From the NCBI RefSeq assembly GCF_014529945.1, contig NZ_JACVFB010000005.1, forward strand, positions 248,001 through 312,000: 64,000 bases of DNA, given 5' to 3'. This DNA comes from Chitinophaga varians (GTDB lineage: Bacteria; Bacteroidota; Bacteroidia; Chitinophagales; Chitinophagaceae). Shown piece by piece: positions 37,801 to 44,708 of the stretch; position 1 is the stretch's first letter, and each line of letters starts with the position of its first letter. The translations under genes and the position numbers were made by a program. The notes beneath the pieces were generated by a model that was given only the letters and a program-made list of their open reading frames with translations, was not told the origin of the DNA and ran no database searches.

Positions 37801-39176
37801 GTTTGCCTGGTTATCTGGACAGTACCAAGGTGCTGGGCATGAACTGGCAGTCAATGGCGCCGGGCCTCGGTTTCGTACTGGGTAAACAACCTGACAAAAA
37901 ATGGCTGGATGATTTTGCGAAGAAAGGACTGATCACCCGTGATCCGTCATTGAACATACAGTTCCAACAGCAGTACACCCAACGTTGGGATTTGCAGGCA
38001 CAGCTGGAACCGTTCAACGATCTGCGTATCGATCTGAGCATGACCAAATCGTTTACCAAAACACATACTGAGCTGTATAAAAACCTGGTGGACACCAACG
38101 GGGTTGATCTGGGCTTCCAGCACCTGAGCCCATATGATGCGGGTGGTTTTGAAATCTCTTACATCGCCATTCAAACGATGTTTGGTAAAATCAATACCGC
38201 TAATGGCGTATCAGAAACGTTCCGCAACTTTGAAGCTTACCGGAATATTATATCCAGGCGTTTGGGGGCGGCCAACCCGTACAACAAAGACCCGGGTGTT
38301 CCGTCTGGCGATCCTAAAGATCCCAGCTATGCTTACGGTTATACGAGATATGCACAGGACGTGCTGATTCCGGCCTTCCTCGCGGCCTATACCGGTAAGT
38401 CCCCGGACAAAATCGGTCTGTTGGAAGGACCGGGTAATACCGTGAAGAGCAATCCGTTCAGGAATTACGTACCCAGGCCCAACTGGCGTATCACATATAA
38501 TGGTCTGTCCAAGTTGGAACCTTTCCGTAGCTTCCTGACCAACTTTACGCTTACACATGGGTACATTGGTACGTTGTCGATGAACTCCTATAATACCTCT
38601 ATGTATTATGAAGATCCCAGATTAGCGGGTTATCCGGCGTTCAGGGATACCATATCCGGCAACTACTATCCGTACTTCCTGGTGCCTAACCTGACGCTGA
38701 CAGAGCAGTTCTCTCCGCTGCTGGGTGTGGACCTTACTTTTACGAATAGCCTCAATGCGCGGGTGGAATTCAGAAAGAGCCGTTCACTCAGCCTCAGCCT
38801 CATCGATTATCAGTTGACCGAATTACGTTCCAGTGAAATCGTGATAGGCGCCGGTTACCGGGTAAGGGGATTGCAGCTGCCTTTTGCTGTGGGTAAAAAC
38901 GGTGGTAAACGTCTTCAAAATGATCTCAATTTCCGACTGGACCTGAGCTTCAGGGATGATAAGACGGCCAACAACCGACTGGATGCTGATCTGGTGATTC
39001 CTACCAGTGGTCAGAAGGTGGTCGGCATAGCGCCATCCATCGATTATGTGGTGAATAACCGCCTGAACCTGCGCTTCTTCTATGATCGCAGACAAACGAT
39101 CCCGGTTATTTCCACCGCTTATCCGATTACGAATACCAGAGGTGGTATCACCTTCCGGTTCGTATTGTCGCAATAG
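31896..39176 (+). CDS. sprA: T9SS outer-membrane translocon protein SprA (Sov)
   Basis: Giant 2426-aa protein, the pore of the type IX secretion system, needed for gliding and export of surface enzymes. Membrane-spanning N-terminus (about 6-24), then long stretches alternating soluble segments and beta-strands of the large barrel, ending YPITNTRGGITFRFVLSQ. Sequence and length match cell surface protein SprA. No ATG exists between the ruvA stop and the conserved region; TTG at 31896 is the only plausible start. An Asn/Gln-rich tract lies at about residues 1914-1935. A strong terminator follows. The T9SS substrates at 44709 and 46792 would depend on it. Confidence 0.93.
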   Translation: MARKTYYGAFAVIGIVSFIIVDTAARERSGNFHFLSRTSWKSDTTITGNTKIDTTGKKDTLKYPLKDRRGPSIADPASRNVIDLNDPANINKTVEYDPVTKQYTVTEKIGNQNYRNPTYMNFDEFYKLQSAQSERNYWQKRASALGNLNQRGNGPQLYNGSNLFDRIFGGSKVDIRPQGSLDLTFGYQGQNIKNPVLVEQARKNGGFNFDMGINMNVTGRIGDKLKLITNYNTQSTFDFENQVKLEYTGYNDEIIKKIEAGNVSFPLRSSLISGIQSLFGVKTQLQFGRLTVTSVLSNQKSQKQNLMLKGGTMVQDYNIRADEYEDNRHFLLAQFYRDTFNYAMSNLPIIRSLSNITRIEVWVTNKTGATTQTRDIVGLMDLGEYKPYNTGIRVNTSSHLPDRATNNLYESLISDPASRNTSIVVSRLLALGLKPVSEFEKTFARKLDSTEYTVNKQLGFISLNQQLQPDEVLAVAYQYTYNGRTYQVGEFSQDVPPDQNNSANSPVLFLKLLKATSARPVLPIWKLMMKNIYATGAFQVNKEDFKMDVFYKDPGADGRPPSDKRYLPDGKGDYAGAPIITVLNLDRLNNQLDPQPDGVFDYVEGYTINSLTGKIMFPMLEPFADGLKKAFGGDGTLEKQYLYRVLYDSIKVVAQQFPQLNRYVIRGSYKSANSSEINLGGGITIPPGSVTVTAGGQLLRENVDYIIDYNLGRLKIINGGVLNSGVPINVQFENNALFGQQVRNYFGTRFDYLVNDKLSIGGTVVRMTERPYYQKVNYGEDPIKNTMVGLDVNYASEWKGLTRFLDKLPNYSTTAPSNILFTGEVARLFPGHSKLINQAGSKQGTAYIDDFEGVKSGYDLKFPATSWALASTPKGATNAAGTVLFPEAELSNVFEYGKNRAKLAWYILEPTLQLPKSPNLPAGISLDDQSDPRVRLVYQKEVFRNRSTDFGQSQLSTLDLAYYPTERGPYNFTSSPTAMDRDGKLARPKTRWGGIMRAIDNSDFETANIEYIEFWIQDPFIKTPGSSGGSLFFNLGNVSEDILKDSKKFFENGMPDPRQDPNKIDSSKWGRQPKFQQQITQAFDNDPNIRSYQDVGYDGLKSSDEAAFFRSYMDTMAMNFGGSPVYQQAQKDPANDDYKHYRNADYDAARAGILERYKNYSNPEGNSPVSDPKSTFSTAATNIPESEDLNRDNTMNETEEYFQYRVDLKPGMAVGTNYIVDKIDAPVDLPNGQKTTETWYQFKVPLNQFNAKVGNIPDFKSIRFMRMFLTDFAEPVVVRFAKLELVRSQWRRYMYELRPGDPVPLDQTTTFNSSSVNIEENSSRSPIPYVLPPGVVRQNTISTNNTTLQLNEQSLSVQVCNLQDGEVRALYKTLNMDLRQYKKMEMYMHAEAVGSATALKDGQVQAVIRIGSDFVSNYYEYRIPLKVTAWNSKAPIEIWPDGNNMQLIMERLSQLKQKRNMCDSCSPLLAYPMTPVADEFGNFMSVVGNPSLGDARTMMIGVLNPKDDGMPRCAEVWFDELRLSDFDEKGGYAALGRLDLQLADLGTLSLSGNMHTAGFGNIDQRVNERFRDNFLQYDAAANLDLGKLLPKSTGMSIPVYAGYSQSVSNPEYDPYDLDIKLKDKLSLARSRWERDSIRKNAQDFTSITSLNFTNVRKLNLRQGKRHLWDIENFDISYSFSQINRHNPLIQSDLLTKHRGGIGYNFSGQPRYLEPFKKLIKTKTHWLDLIRDFNVNYVPSIISFRADIIRQFGASRIRNVGGDVKYQLPETYDKYFTFDRYYTLKWDLTRSLNIEFNAVSNNRIDEPAGRINSGAKKDTIWRNFFKGGRSVNYMHNANFTYTLPTAKFPALSWTNVAIGYSTEYRWTGASRLALYLGNAIENSMQKTMTAEFKFVELYNKSKFLRQINTRKPVSNNNNNQQNKNNNQQKDQQNNNSSSSDEINPWVKGVLKALMALKRVGFNYNENAGTRLPGYLDSTKVLGMNWQSMAPGLGFVLGKQPDKKWLDDFAKKGLITRDPSLNIQFQQQYTQRWDLQAQLEPFNDLRIDLSMTKSFTKTHTELYKNLVDTNGVDLGFQHLSPYDAGGFEISYIAIQTMFGKINTANGVSETFRNFEAYRNIISRRLGAANPYNKDPGVPSGDPKDPSYAYGYTRYAQDVLIPAFLAAYTGKSPDKIGLLEGPGNTVKSNPFRNYVPRPNWRITYNGLSKLEPFRSFLTNFTLTHGYIGTLSMNSYNTSMYYEDPRLAGYPAFRDTISGNYYPYFLVPNLTLTEQFSPLLGVDLTFTNSLNARVEFRKSRSLSLSLIDYQLTELRSSEIVIGAGYRVRGLQLPFAVGKNGGKRLQNDLNFRLDLSFRDDKTANNRLDADLVIPTSGQKVVGIAPSIDYVVNNRLNLRFFYDRRQTIPVISTAYPITNTRGGITFRFVLSQ

Positions 39177-39205
39177 TGAAAGAACAGATACGATTATCAT
39201 AGTAT

Positions 39206-39237
39206 ATCCCCGGGGTTGAGCCCCGGGGATTTTTTTT
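39206..39237 (+). terminator. Intrinsic terminator after sprA
   Basis: Perfect 10-bp stem ATCCCCGGGG (39206-39215) / CCCCGGGGAT (39221-39230), 5-nt loop, T-run to 39237; a second small hairpin GCCCTTCGGGC follows at 39238-39248. It ends the ruvA-sprA unit. Confidence 0.93.
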
Positions 39238-39335
39238 GCCCTTCGGGCGATGTTTAACCGGGAGCCTGACCATGCTTAACAAGCTGGCTGACAAAAATCA
39301 TGAACGCTTTAACATTTCTTTTATAAGTTTGTGCC

Positions 39336-39704
39336 GTGAAATATTTCCTCATCATATGCATTTCTTTGGGCCTCTTGCTGCAGACTTTCAGCAAAAGCCT
39401 CATTGTGCTGCAGTTCAGGGCGCAACAGTCCTTTATTGCACAGGTGCTTTGCGAAAACCGCAATAAGCCCGAAATGCATTGTAACGGTAAATGTTATCTG
39501 AAAAAGGAACTGGACCGCGATGCCAGTCAGGACAAAAACAACAACAGTAACAAAGAACGTTACGAAGTGATGTTTGTCAATGCCCTGCCGGAACGCCTCA
39601 CACCACCGTCTGCAGCACCTGTGGCGCACATCGTATTCTACACCGAGCCGTTCCTCGAAACTCCCATCCACAGTATTTTCCACCCGCCTCAGTTCCTGAG
39701 TTGA
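39336..39704 (+). CDS. Small secreted/membrane protein with HCNGKC motif, function unknown
   Basis: 122-aa protein starting at GTG 39336. Hydrophobic N-terminus (about 1-20, signal peptide or anchor), then LCENRNKPEMHCNGKCYLKKEL (about 39-60, with a third Cys before the CNGKC pair), a charged Asn/Lys/Asp-rich linker and a Pro-rich tail. I recall a Bacteroidota family of unnamed proteins with this HCNGKC-LKK pattern next to TonB receptors; I know no assigned function. The Cys/His pattern could bind a soft metal (inference). A TonB receptor starts about 200 nt downstream. Confidence 0.75.
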   Translation: MKYFLIICISLGLLLQTFSKSLIVLQFRAQQSFIAQVLCENRNKPEMHCNGKCYLKKELDRDASQDKNNNSNKERYEVMFVNALPERLTPPSAAPVAHIVFYTEPFLETPIHSIFHPPQFLS

Positions 39705-39910
39705 CTACTTGTTCGGAATGCCTTTTAGTTAGATGACCTGACAACCAGATGCTCGTATGGAGCCATCTACAGGCATGTTCCATCCTTTCCGGGGCTTTGG
39801 CTCCGGGTTAAGATATCAGCGGGCTTTTTATCCGGCCTGATGTAAGTCTGGTATTTTCCTGATAAACCAAGATGTATGTCTGCCAAGGCATGCGTCCAAC
39901 TAATGACGTA

Positions 39911-42196
39911 ATGAAACAAATTTATATACTGCTCATTGCCTGTTTGGCGATGCGGGCAAGCTATGCCCAGGAGCTGGCCGGACGCGTGGCAGATGCAAGG
40001 ACACGGGAAGCTTTGCCTGGCGTAAGTGTGAATCTGATAGCAGCCGGAAAAGGTTGTACATGTAATGCACAGGGACGATATTCATTCGCTGTAACTGCCG
40101 GCGATGACACCCTGAAAATATCCTATGTGGGTTATATCACCCGGAAAATAGCCGCGTCAGCGGCAGCCCAAATGCCGGTCATCTATCTGGAAGCCAGTTC
40201 CACCAATCTGAATGAAGTGATCGTTTCCTCTTCCCGCGAGAAACAACGGCGGACAGAAGCGCCCATAGCCATCAGCACCATTTCCCCGCAAACGCTACAG
40301 GAAACCAAAGCTACCACGCTTGATAAAGTACTCAACAAAGTAAGCGGCGTATACATGGTAGATCTGGGAAATGAACAGCATACCATGGCCATTCGGCAGC
40401 CGATCGGTTATAAAAGCCTCTTTTTGTATCTCGAAGACGGTATACCTATCCGCACGGTGGGCGACTTTAACCACAACGCCCTGATAGAAGTGAACATGGC
40501 CGCCCTGCGTAATATTGAAGTCATTCGCGGCCCCGCTTCTTCCCTGTACGGCAGCGAAGCGGTAGGCGGCGCGGTGAATTTTATCACGGCGGCGCCTACG
40601 CTGGTGCCTACGGCTAAAATACAGCTGGAAGCCAGCAACCGGGGCTATAAACGGACCGACTTCAGTGTGTCTGATACCAAAGGCAAAGCGGGTTTCTATG
40701 TAGGTGGTTATTATGCTGATCAACGCAACGGATATATGGACCACAGCGATTTTCATAAACTCGCCGTGACCGCCCGTACAGATGTTCAGTTGAATGAACG
40801 TAATAAATGGACCACCACTGCCACGCTGGTCAATTATAAAACAGACCAGACCGGTGGCCTCGACAGTGCTCATTTCTATGCTAAAGACTATACGAACTTC
40901 CAGACATTCAGTTATCGTGAAGTAAAAGCATTGCGCATCCGTAGTACGCTGGACCATACCTGGAATGCCAGCAATCATACCAGCATTACTGCTTTCTTCC
41001 GGCATAGCACCATCGGACAAAATCCCTTTTATGCCATCAGGGATATTCGCAATACCCTGAAGGCAAGGGGAGAAATCAACAGCGATGCTTTTTATAGCTA
41101 TGGGGTGATTGCGCAGCACAAGAAAGATTTCGACTGGAAGCAGGCATCGCTGATAGCCGGCATCAGCGCGGATTACAGTCCTGCTACCTATCATGCCAAT
41201 TACATTGACATTACTAAAAATGCCGCTGGTTATTATACCGGTTATCAGGCTTCAGACTCACTGTTGACCAATTATCGTGTAGGACTGCTGAATACCGCCG
41301 TATATACACAGTTTGCTTTTGCACCGGTGGAAAACATGCGGGTAGTAGCGGCATTGCGTTACGACAGAATGGATTATAATTTTGATAATTACCTGCCGCC
41401 GTCTGCCTTTACCGGAGCGCCCAGTGAGAGGAATAATTTTAATGCACTGACTCCCAAACTGGGGCTGACATATAATCTGCAACACAATCGTGGCCTGTAT
41501 GCCAACTACAGCAGAGGTTTTGCTCCTCCCAATATTTCAGAGTTATACAGAGGGGTGAAAGTGCCGGTATTGAAATCCGCTACGTATGATAACTACGAAG
41601 CAGGCGGTTGGTTTGCTTTCGCCCGGCAGAAGGGGTATGTGGACGTGAGCATCTATCAGATGAAAGGTACAAATGAGATTGTCAGTGTACGCGATGCGGA
41701 TGGCTCTTATAGTAATCAGAATGCCGGCGCCACCACACACCGTGGTGTCGAATGGAATGTCCGTTATACGCCGGTAAAGTCTTTGTTTTTGCGCACCAGC
41801 GGCACCTACGCGCGTCATATCTTCGACGCCTATACGGAGAATGGAAAGACTTATGATCATAACGAAATGAATGGCGCGCCCAAATGGATCACCAATACAG
41901 AGATGACCTGGAAGCCGGTGTTCTTAAAAGGTTTCCGTATCGGCGGGGAGTGGCAGCATGTCAGCGGATACTATATGGATGCGGCTAATACTGCATGGTA
42001 TAAAGGTTACGACCTGTTCAATATCCGCGCCGGCTATCAATGGAAAGGATTTGAGTGCTGGCTGAATTGCATGAATGTGGGTGATCAGTTATATGCTACC
42101 ACGGCGGAGAAATCTGCCTATGGCAAGAGTTATCGTGTCGGTCCCAGACAGACGTTCAATTTCGGCGTGGCCTATACATTTGTTGGGAAGAAGTAG
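39911..42196 (+). CDS. TonB-dependent outer-membrane receptor
   Basis: 761-aa receptor: signal peptide (1-19), carboxypeptidase-regulatory-like domain (about 20-105) carrying an unusual GCTCN motif, plug domain (about 110-230, with EVIRGPASSLYGSEAVGG) and a 22-strand-type beta-barrel ending FNFGVAYTFVGKK. It imports a substrate through the outer membrane using TonB energy. No SusD partner follows, so the ligand is probably a chelated metal, cofactor or small compound. ATG 39911 gives a proper signal peptide; the in-frame ATG at 39872 would add 13 non-conserved residues. The receptor lies between two Cys-motif proteins. Confidence 0.9.
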   Translation: MKQIYILLIACLAMRASYAQELAGRVADARTREALPGVSVNLIAAGKGCTCNAQGRYSFAVTAGDDTLKISYVGYITRKIAASAAAQMPVIYLEASSTNLNEVIVSSSREKQRRTEAPIAISTISPQTLQETKATTLDKVLNKVSGVYMVDLGNEQHTMAIRQPIGYKSLFLYLEDGIPIRTVGDFNHNALIEVNMAALRNIEVIRGPASSLYGSEAVGGAVNFITAAPTLVPTAKIQLEASNRGYKRTDFSVSDTKGKAGFYVGGYYADQRNGYMDHSDFHKLAVTARTDVQLNERNKWTTTATLVNYKTDQTGGLDSAHFYAKDYTNFQTFSYREVKALRIRSTLDHTWNASNHTSITAFFRHSTIGQNPFYAIRDIRNTLKARGEINSDAFYSYGVIAQHKKDFDWKQASLIAGISADYSPATYHANYIDITKNAAGYYTGYQASDSLLTNYRVGLLNTAVYTQFAFAPVENMRVVAALRYDRMDYNFDNYLPPSAFTGAPSERNNFNALTPKLGLTYNLQHNRGLYANYSRGFAPPNISELYRGVKVPVLKSATYDNYEAGGWFAFARQKGYVDVSIYQMKGTNEIVSVRDADGSYSNQNAGATTHRGVEWNVRYTPVKSLFLRTSGTYARHIFDAYTENGKTYDHNEMNGAPKWITNTEMTWKPVFLKGFRIGGEWQHVSGYYMDAANTAWYKGYDLFNIRAGYQWKGFECWLNCMNVGDQLYATTAEKSAYGKSYRVGPRQTFNFGVAYTFVGKK

Positions 42197-42199
42197 GCT

Positions 42200-42230
42200 C
42201 GCAAAGGCGCAAAGCAACAAAGGCGCAAAG
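42200..42230. repeat. Single copy of the CGCAAAG repeat word
   Basis: CGCAAAGGCGCAAAGCAACA and flanking CGCAAAG words occupy 42200-42230, matching the outer arms of the nested repeats at 16300 and 60828. No inverted partner follows; it lies in the 62-nt gap between the TonB receptor and the lipoprotein gene, directly after the receptor stop codon. Confidence 0.7.
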
Positions 42231-42258
42231 AAATATAATGGGTTTAAAACATAAGCGT

Positions 42259-43467
42259 ATGAAACGAAATATATGGTATATGGTTGTGTTGTTGTTGACA
42301 TTGGCTTCATGTCAACCGAAAGATACAACACCGGCGGGCGCCGTGGTGCTGTCGCATGCAGGTAAGGATGCGTCCTGCCCGTACATCACCAAAGATGCAA
42401 AGGGGCGTACCGTGATCAGTTGGGTGGAAAAAGACAGTACAGAGGATACAGGTATGATGTGTTATGCTGTTTCTAACGACAACGGGTATACGTTTTCTGA
42501 TCCGGTGAAGATAACATCCACAGCGGGTGTGTTTCCTCATGCGGAAAATCTGCCCAAGTTGCTGTTCCGTCCTGATGGCGGTATTATAGCGTTGTTTGGC
42601 GTGGAGCAGCATGATCCGCGCAACAAGTACGCCGGTAAAGTGATGTATGCGGTTTCTGCCGACAGTGGCCATACGTGGGGGGCGCCGGTGCCGCTGGTAA
42701 CAGACACGGCGGGTTATGATCAGCGTTATTTCGACATGGCGTTGTTGCCGGATGGAGAGGCAGCGGCTATCTGGCTGGATAACCGTAAGGACACCAAAGC
42801 GGAAGGGTCTACACTGTATTGGGCGGTGACCAACGGCAGGAGCGGTTTTCAGGCGGCGAAGCCTATTGCGAATACGGTGTGCCAGTGTTGCCGTACCCGT
42901 TTGTATGTGGCCAGCAATGGCGATATTCATGTGGCGTACCGTGATATCATCAACGATTCCATCCGGGATATGGTGCATCAGGTGTCTGTTGATGGCGGCC
43001 GGTCTTTCAGTGGACCGGTGCGTATCAGTGCGGATAACTGGGTGGTGAATGGTTGTCCGCATACAGGACCGGCACTTACGGCCAATAAGAATGGGCTGCA
43101 TTTTGCCTGGTTTACCATGGGCGGCGGTCAGGGCGTTTTTTATGCCGCGTCAAAAGATAACGGTAAAACCTATACGCAGAAGGAGTCGCTGAGCAAGGCA
43201 CCGATGGCCAAGCATCCGCAGATAGTGACCATTCCGGACGATCGGGTGGTGATTGTTTGGGACGAGCCGGTGAAGTGGCAGGGAGACTTCCGGAGCAGGG
43301 TAGGGATAGCGATAAAATCGCCCGAAGGGCAAACCATTACCAGTCGTGCATTGACAGCGGACAGTGTGTATGCCACCTATCCGGTGACGGGTGCGGTAGA
43401 CAGTAAAACTGTGATAGTGGCGTATACCCGTAAAGGACAGGTCGTATATGAGAGAGTAAATATCTAA
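42259..43467 (+). CDS. BNR/sialidase-like beta-propeller lipoprotein with CQCC motif
   Basis: 402-aa predicted lipoprotein (signal peptide ending LASC, Cys near 18). At least four Asp-box (BNR) units are visible: SNDNGYTF, SADSGHTW, SVDGGRSF and SKDNGKTY, indicating a beta-propeller. A CQCC motif and a later NGCPHTGPAL are characteristic of a subgroup often labelled exo-alpha-sialidase, but I see no complete sialidase catalytic set (the Arg triad is not identifiable), so enzyme activity is doubtful. It follows the TonB receptor by 62 nt and may process or bind its ligand. Confidence 0.75.
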   Translation: MKRNIWYMVVLLLTLASCQPKDTTPAGAVVLSHAGKDASCPYITKDAKGRTVISWVEKDSTEDTGMMCYAVSNDNGYTFSDPVKITSTAGVFPHAENLPKLLFRPDGGIIALFGVEQHDPRNKYAGKVMYAVSADSGHTWGAPVPLVTDTAGYDQRYFDMALLPDGEAAAIWLDNRKDTKAEGSTLYWAVTNGRSGFQAAKPIANTVCQCCRTRLYVASNGDIHVAYRDIINDSIRDMVHQVSVDGGRSFSGPVRISADNWVVNGCPHTGPALTANKNGLHFAWFTMGGGQGVFYAASKDNGKTYTQKESLSKAPMAKHPQIVTIPDDRVVIVWDEPVKWQGDFRSRVGIAIKSPEGQTITSRALTADSVYATYPVTGAVDSKTVIVAYTRKGQVVYERVNI

Positions 43468-43496
43468 ATACCAAAATATCAAAACCCCTAAATGAA

Positions 43497-43522
43497 CAGG
43501 GCCAGACATTTGTCCGGCCCTG
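43497..43522. terminator. Hairpin between convergent lipoprotein gene and 45-aa ORF
   Basis: Twelve-nt arms CAGGGCCAGACA (43497-43508) and TGTCCGGCCCTG (43511-43522) pair with one A/C mismatch. It lies 30 nt after the lipoprotein stop and 22 nt beyond the stop of the minus-strand small ORF, so it probably terminates both transcripts. T-runs are weak. Confidence 0.6.
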
Positions 43523-43543
43523 TTGCATTTGATAATTTCTTAC

Positions 43544-43681
43544 TCAGCTATAGCTCCAGCTATAACCCTCACTCCAGTCTTTGCGGGATGCCCAACGGCC
43601 ATAAGTGCCTCTTTGGGTTTTTCCGAAATAAAGGCGCCACTGTTCTTTCCATCTGGGATAATACAGGCGCAGTACGTACAT
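43544..43681 (-). CDS. Putative 45-residue Trp/Tyr-rich small protein
   Basis: A minus-strand ORF with ATG at 43681 and TGA at 43544-43546 encodes 45 residues starting MYVLRLYYPRWKEQW and ending DWSEGYSWSYS. It has five Trp and about seven Tyr, many Arg/Lys, no Cys and no hydrophobic helix. A TAnnTTTG-type element on the minus strand lies about 130 nt upstream and a hairpin lies just downstream, which supports an expressed unit. I do not recognise the family; the composition suggests nucleic acid or membrane contact, but that is guesswork. Confidence 0.5.
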   Translation of the reverse strand: MYVLRLYYPRWKEQWRLYFGKTQRGTYGRWASRKDWSEGYSWSYS

Positions 43682-43811
43682 AGTTAAGAACGTAAGCATA
43701 GGGATATGGTTTTCAGTAAGAGGATAGTCTTATCGTCTCGGATTTAGTCTGATGATGGCATTGGTATAAATTTTTCACACATAGGGTATGTAAAAAATAT
43801 ATAAATCATTT

Positions 43812-43819
43812 CAAATATA
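43812..43819 (-). promoter_or_regulatory. Candidate -7 promoter element upstream of the 45-aa ORF
   Basis: CAAATATA on the plus strand is TATATTTG on the minus strand, an exact TAnnTTTG match, in the 174-nt gap between the SDR gene and the small ORF. No clear -33 element. Confidence 0.35.
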
Positions 43820-43855
43820 GAAAAACCGACTTAACTATGTACTCACATAAACGTG

Positions 43856-44611
43856 TTAATTTTTATCTATATAATAGGCGTTGGCCTGTTGTAGCGGTGT
43901 TAGTACCAGGTCATTGATACATACATGCGGGGGGAGGGAGGTGCAGTAATATACTACATCCGCCACATCCTGGGCGCTCAACGGAATAAAGCCTTTATAA
44001 AACTCTTTGGCCTTGTTTTCATCGCCTTTGAAGCGAACAACGGAAAACTCTGTTTCTGCAGCACCCGGGTGAACAGCCGTCACTTTAATCCGGTAAGGCA
44101 GCAGATCTATCCGCATACCCTGTGTGATGGCATCAACGGCCGCTTTGGAAGCGCAATACACATTGCCTTTAGCATATACGTTTTTGGCAGCGGTAGAACC
44201 GATGTTAATAATGTGGCCGCTGGTACGGGCGCGCATCCAGGGGATCACCACGCGTGATACGTACAGCAGACCTTTTACATTGGTGTCTATCATCGTATTC
44301 CAGTCATCCAGATCCCCCTCGTCGATGGTATTGAGCCCTGCTGCCAGCCCGGCATTGTTGACCAGTATGTCCACTGCTTTCCATTCCTGGGGAATGCTAT
44401 TCAGTGTTTCCTGTACAGCCTTTTCATCGCGTACATCGAAATTCAACGCCAGCACATTGGCGCCATATTCCTGTGATAACTGTGTCTGTAAAGCGTCGAG
44501 CCTTTCTTTGCGGCGGCCGGTAATGATCACATCATATCCTTTTGCTGCAAATGTTTCTGCGCATGCCTGGCCAAAACCAGCGGTAGCACCTGTGATAAGA
44601 ACGATTCCCAT
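43856..44611 (-). CDS. Short-chain dehydrogenase/reductase (YdfG-like)
   Basis: 251-aa classical SDR. Cofactor loop TGATAGFG (7-14), NNAG in ILVNNAGLAAG, catalytic Ser in NIGSTAAK, and YxxxK in YCASKAA; GRRKERL after the second strand (Arg) suggests NADP(H). The sequence resembles YdfG/serine 3-dehydrogenase type 3-hydroxy acid dehydrogenases, but substrate is uncertain. It appears monocistronic: next on this strand are the small ORF downstream and the T9SS protein genes upstream. CACCGGTG, a perfect palindrome, lies at 44632-44639 upstream of its start and could be an operator. Confidence 0.9.
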   Translation of the reverse strand: MGIVLITGATAGFGQACAETFAAKGYDVIITGRRKERLDALQTQLSQEYGANVLALNFDVRDEKAVQETLNSIPQEWKAVDILVNNAGLAAGLNTIDEGDLDDWNTMIDTNVKGLLYVSRVVIPWMRARTSGHIINIGSTAAKNVYAKGNVYCASKAAVDAITQGMRIDLLPYRIKVTAVHPGAAETEFSVVRFKGDENKAKEFYKGFIPLSAQDVADVVYYCTSLPPHVCINDLVLTPLQQANAYYIDKN

Positions 44612-44708
44612 AATAACTGATTGATGACACTCACCGGTGTGAATGCCTGTTGAAACAATACTGTAAAATTAGCGTGATATTGCCTAAAAACGATACTTTT
44701 TCCGGCAG

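Noticed and set aside
39705-39910. Possible riboswitch (for example cobalamin) upstream of the TonB receptor
   Set aside because: No recognisable B12-box or other conserved riboswitch core; only minor hairpins.
43492-43683. 63-codon plus-strand ORF in the gap after the BNR lipoprotein
   Set aside because: Overlaps the minus-strand 45-aa ORF and the hairpin; starts within the hairpin and lacks a plausible upstream signal. I prefer the minus-strand reading, though neither is proven.
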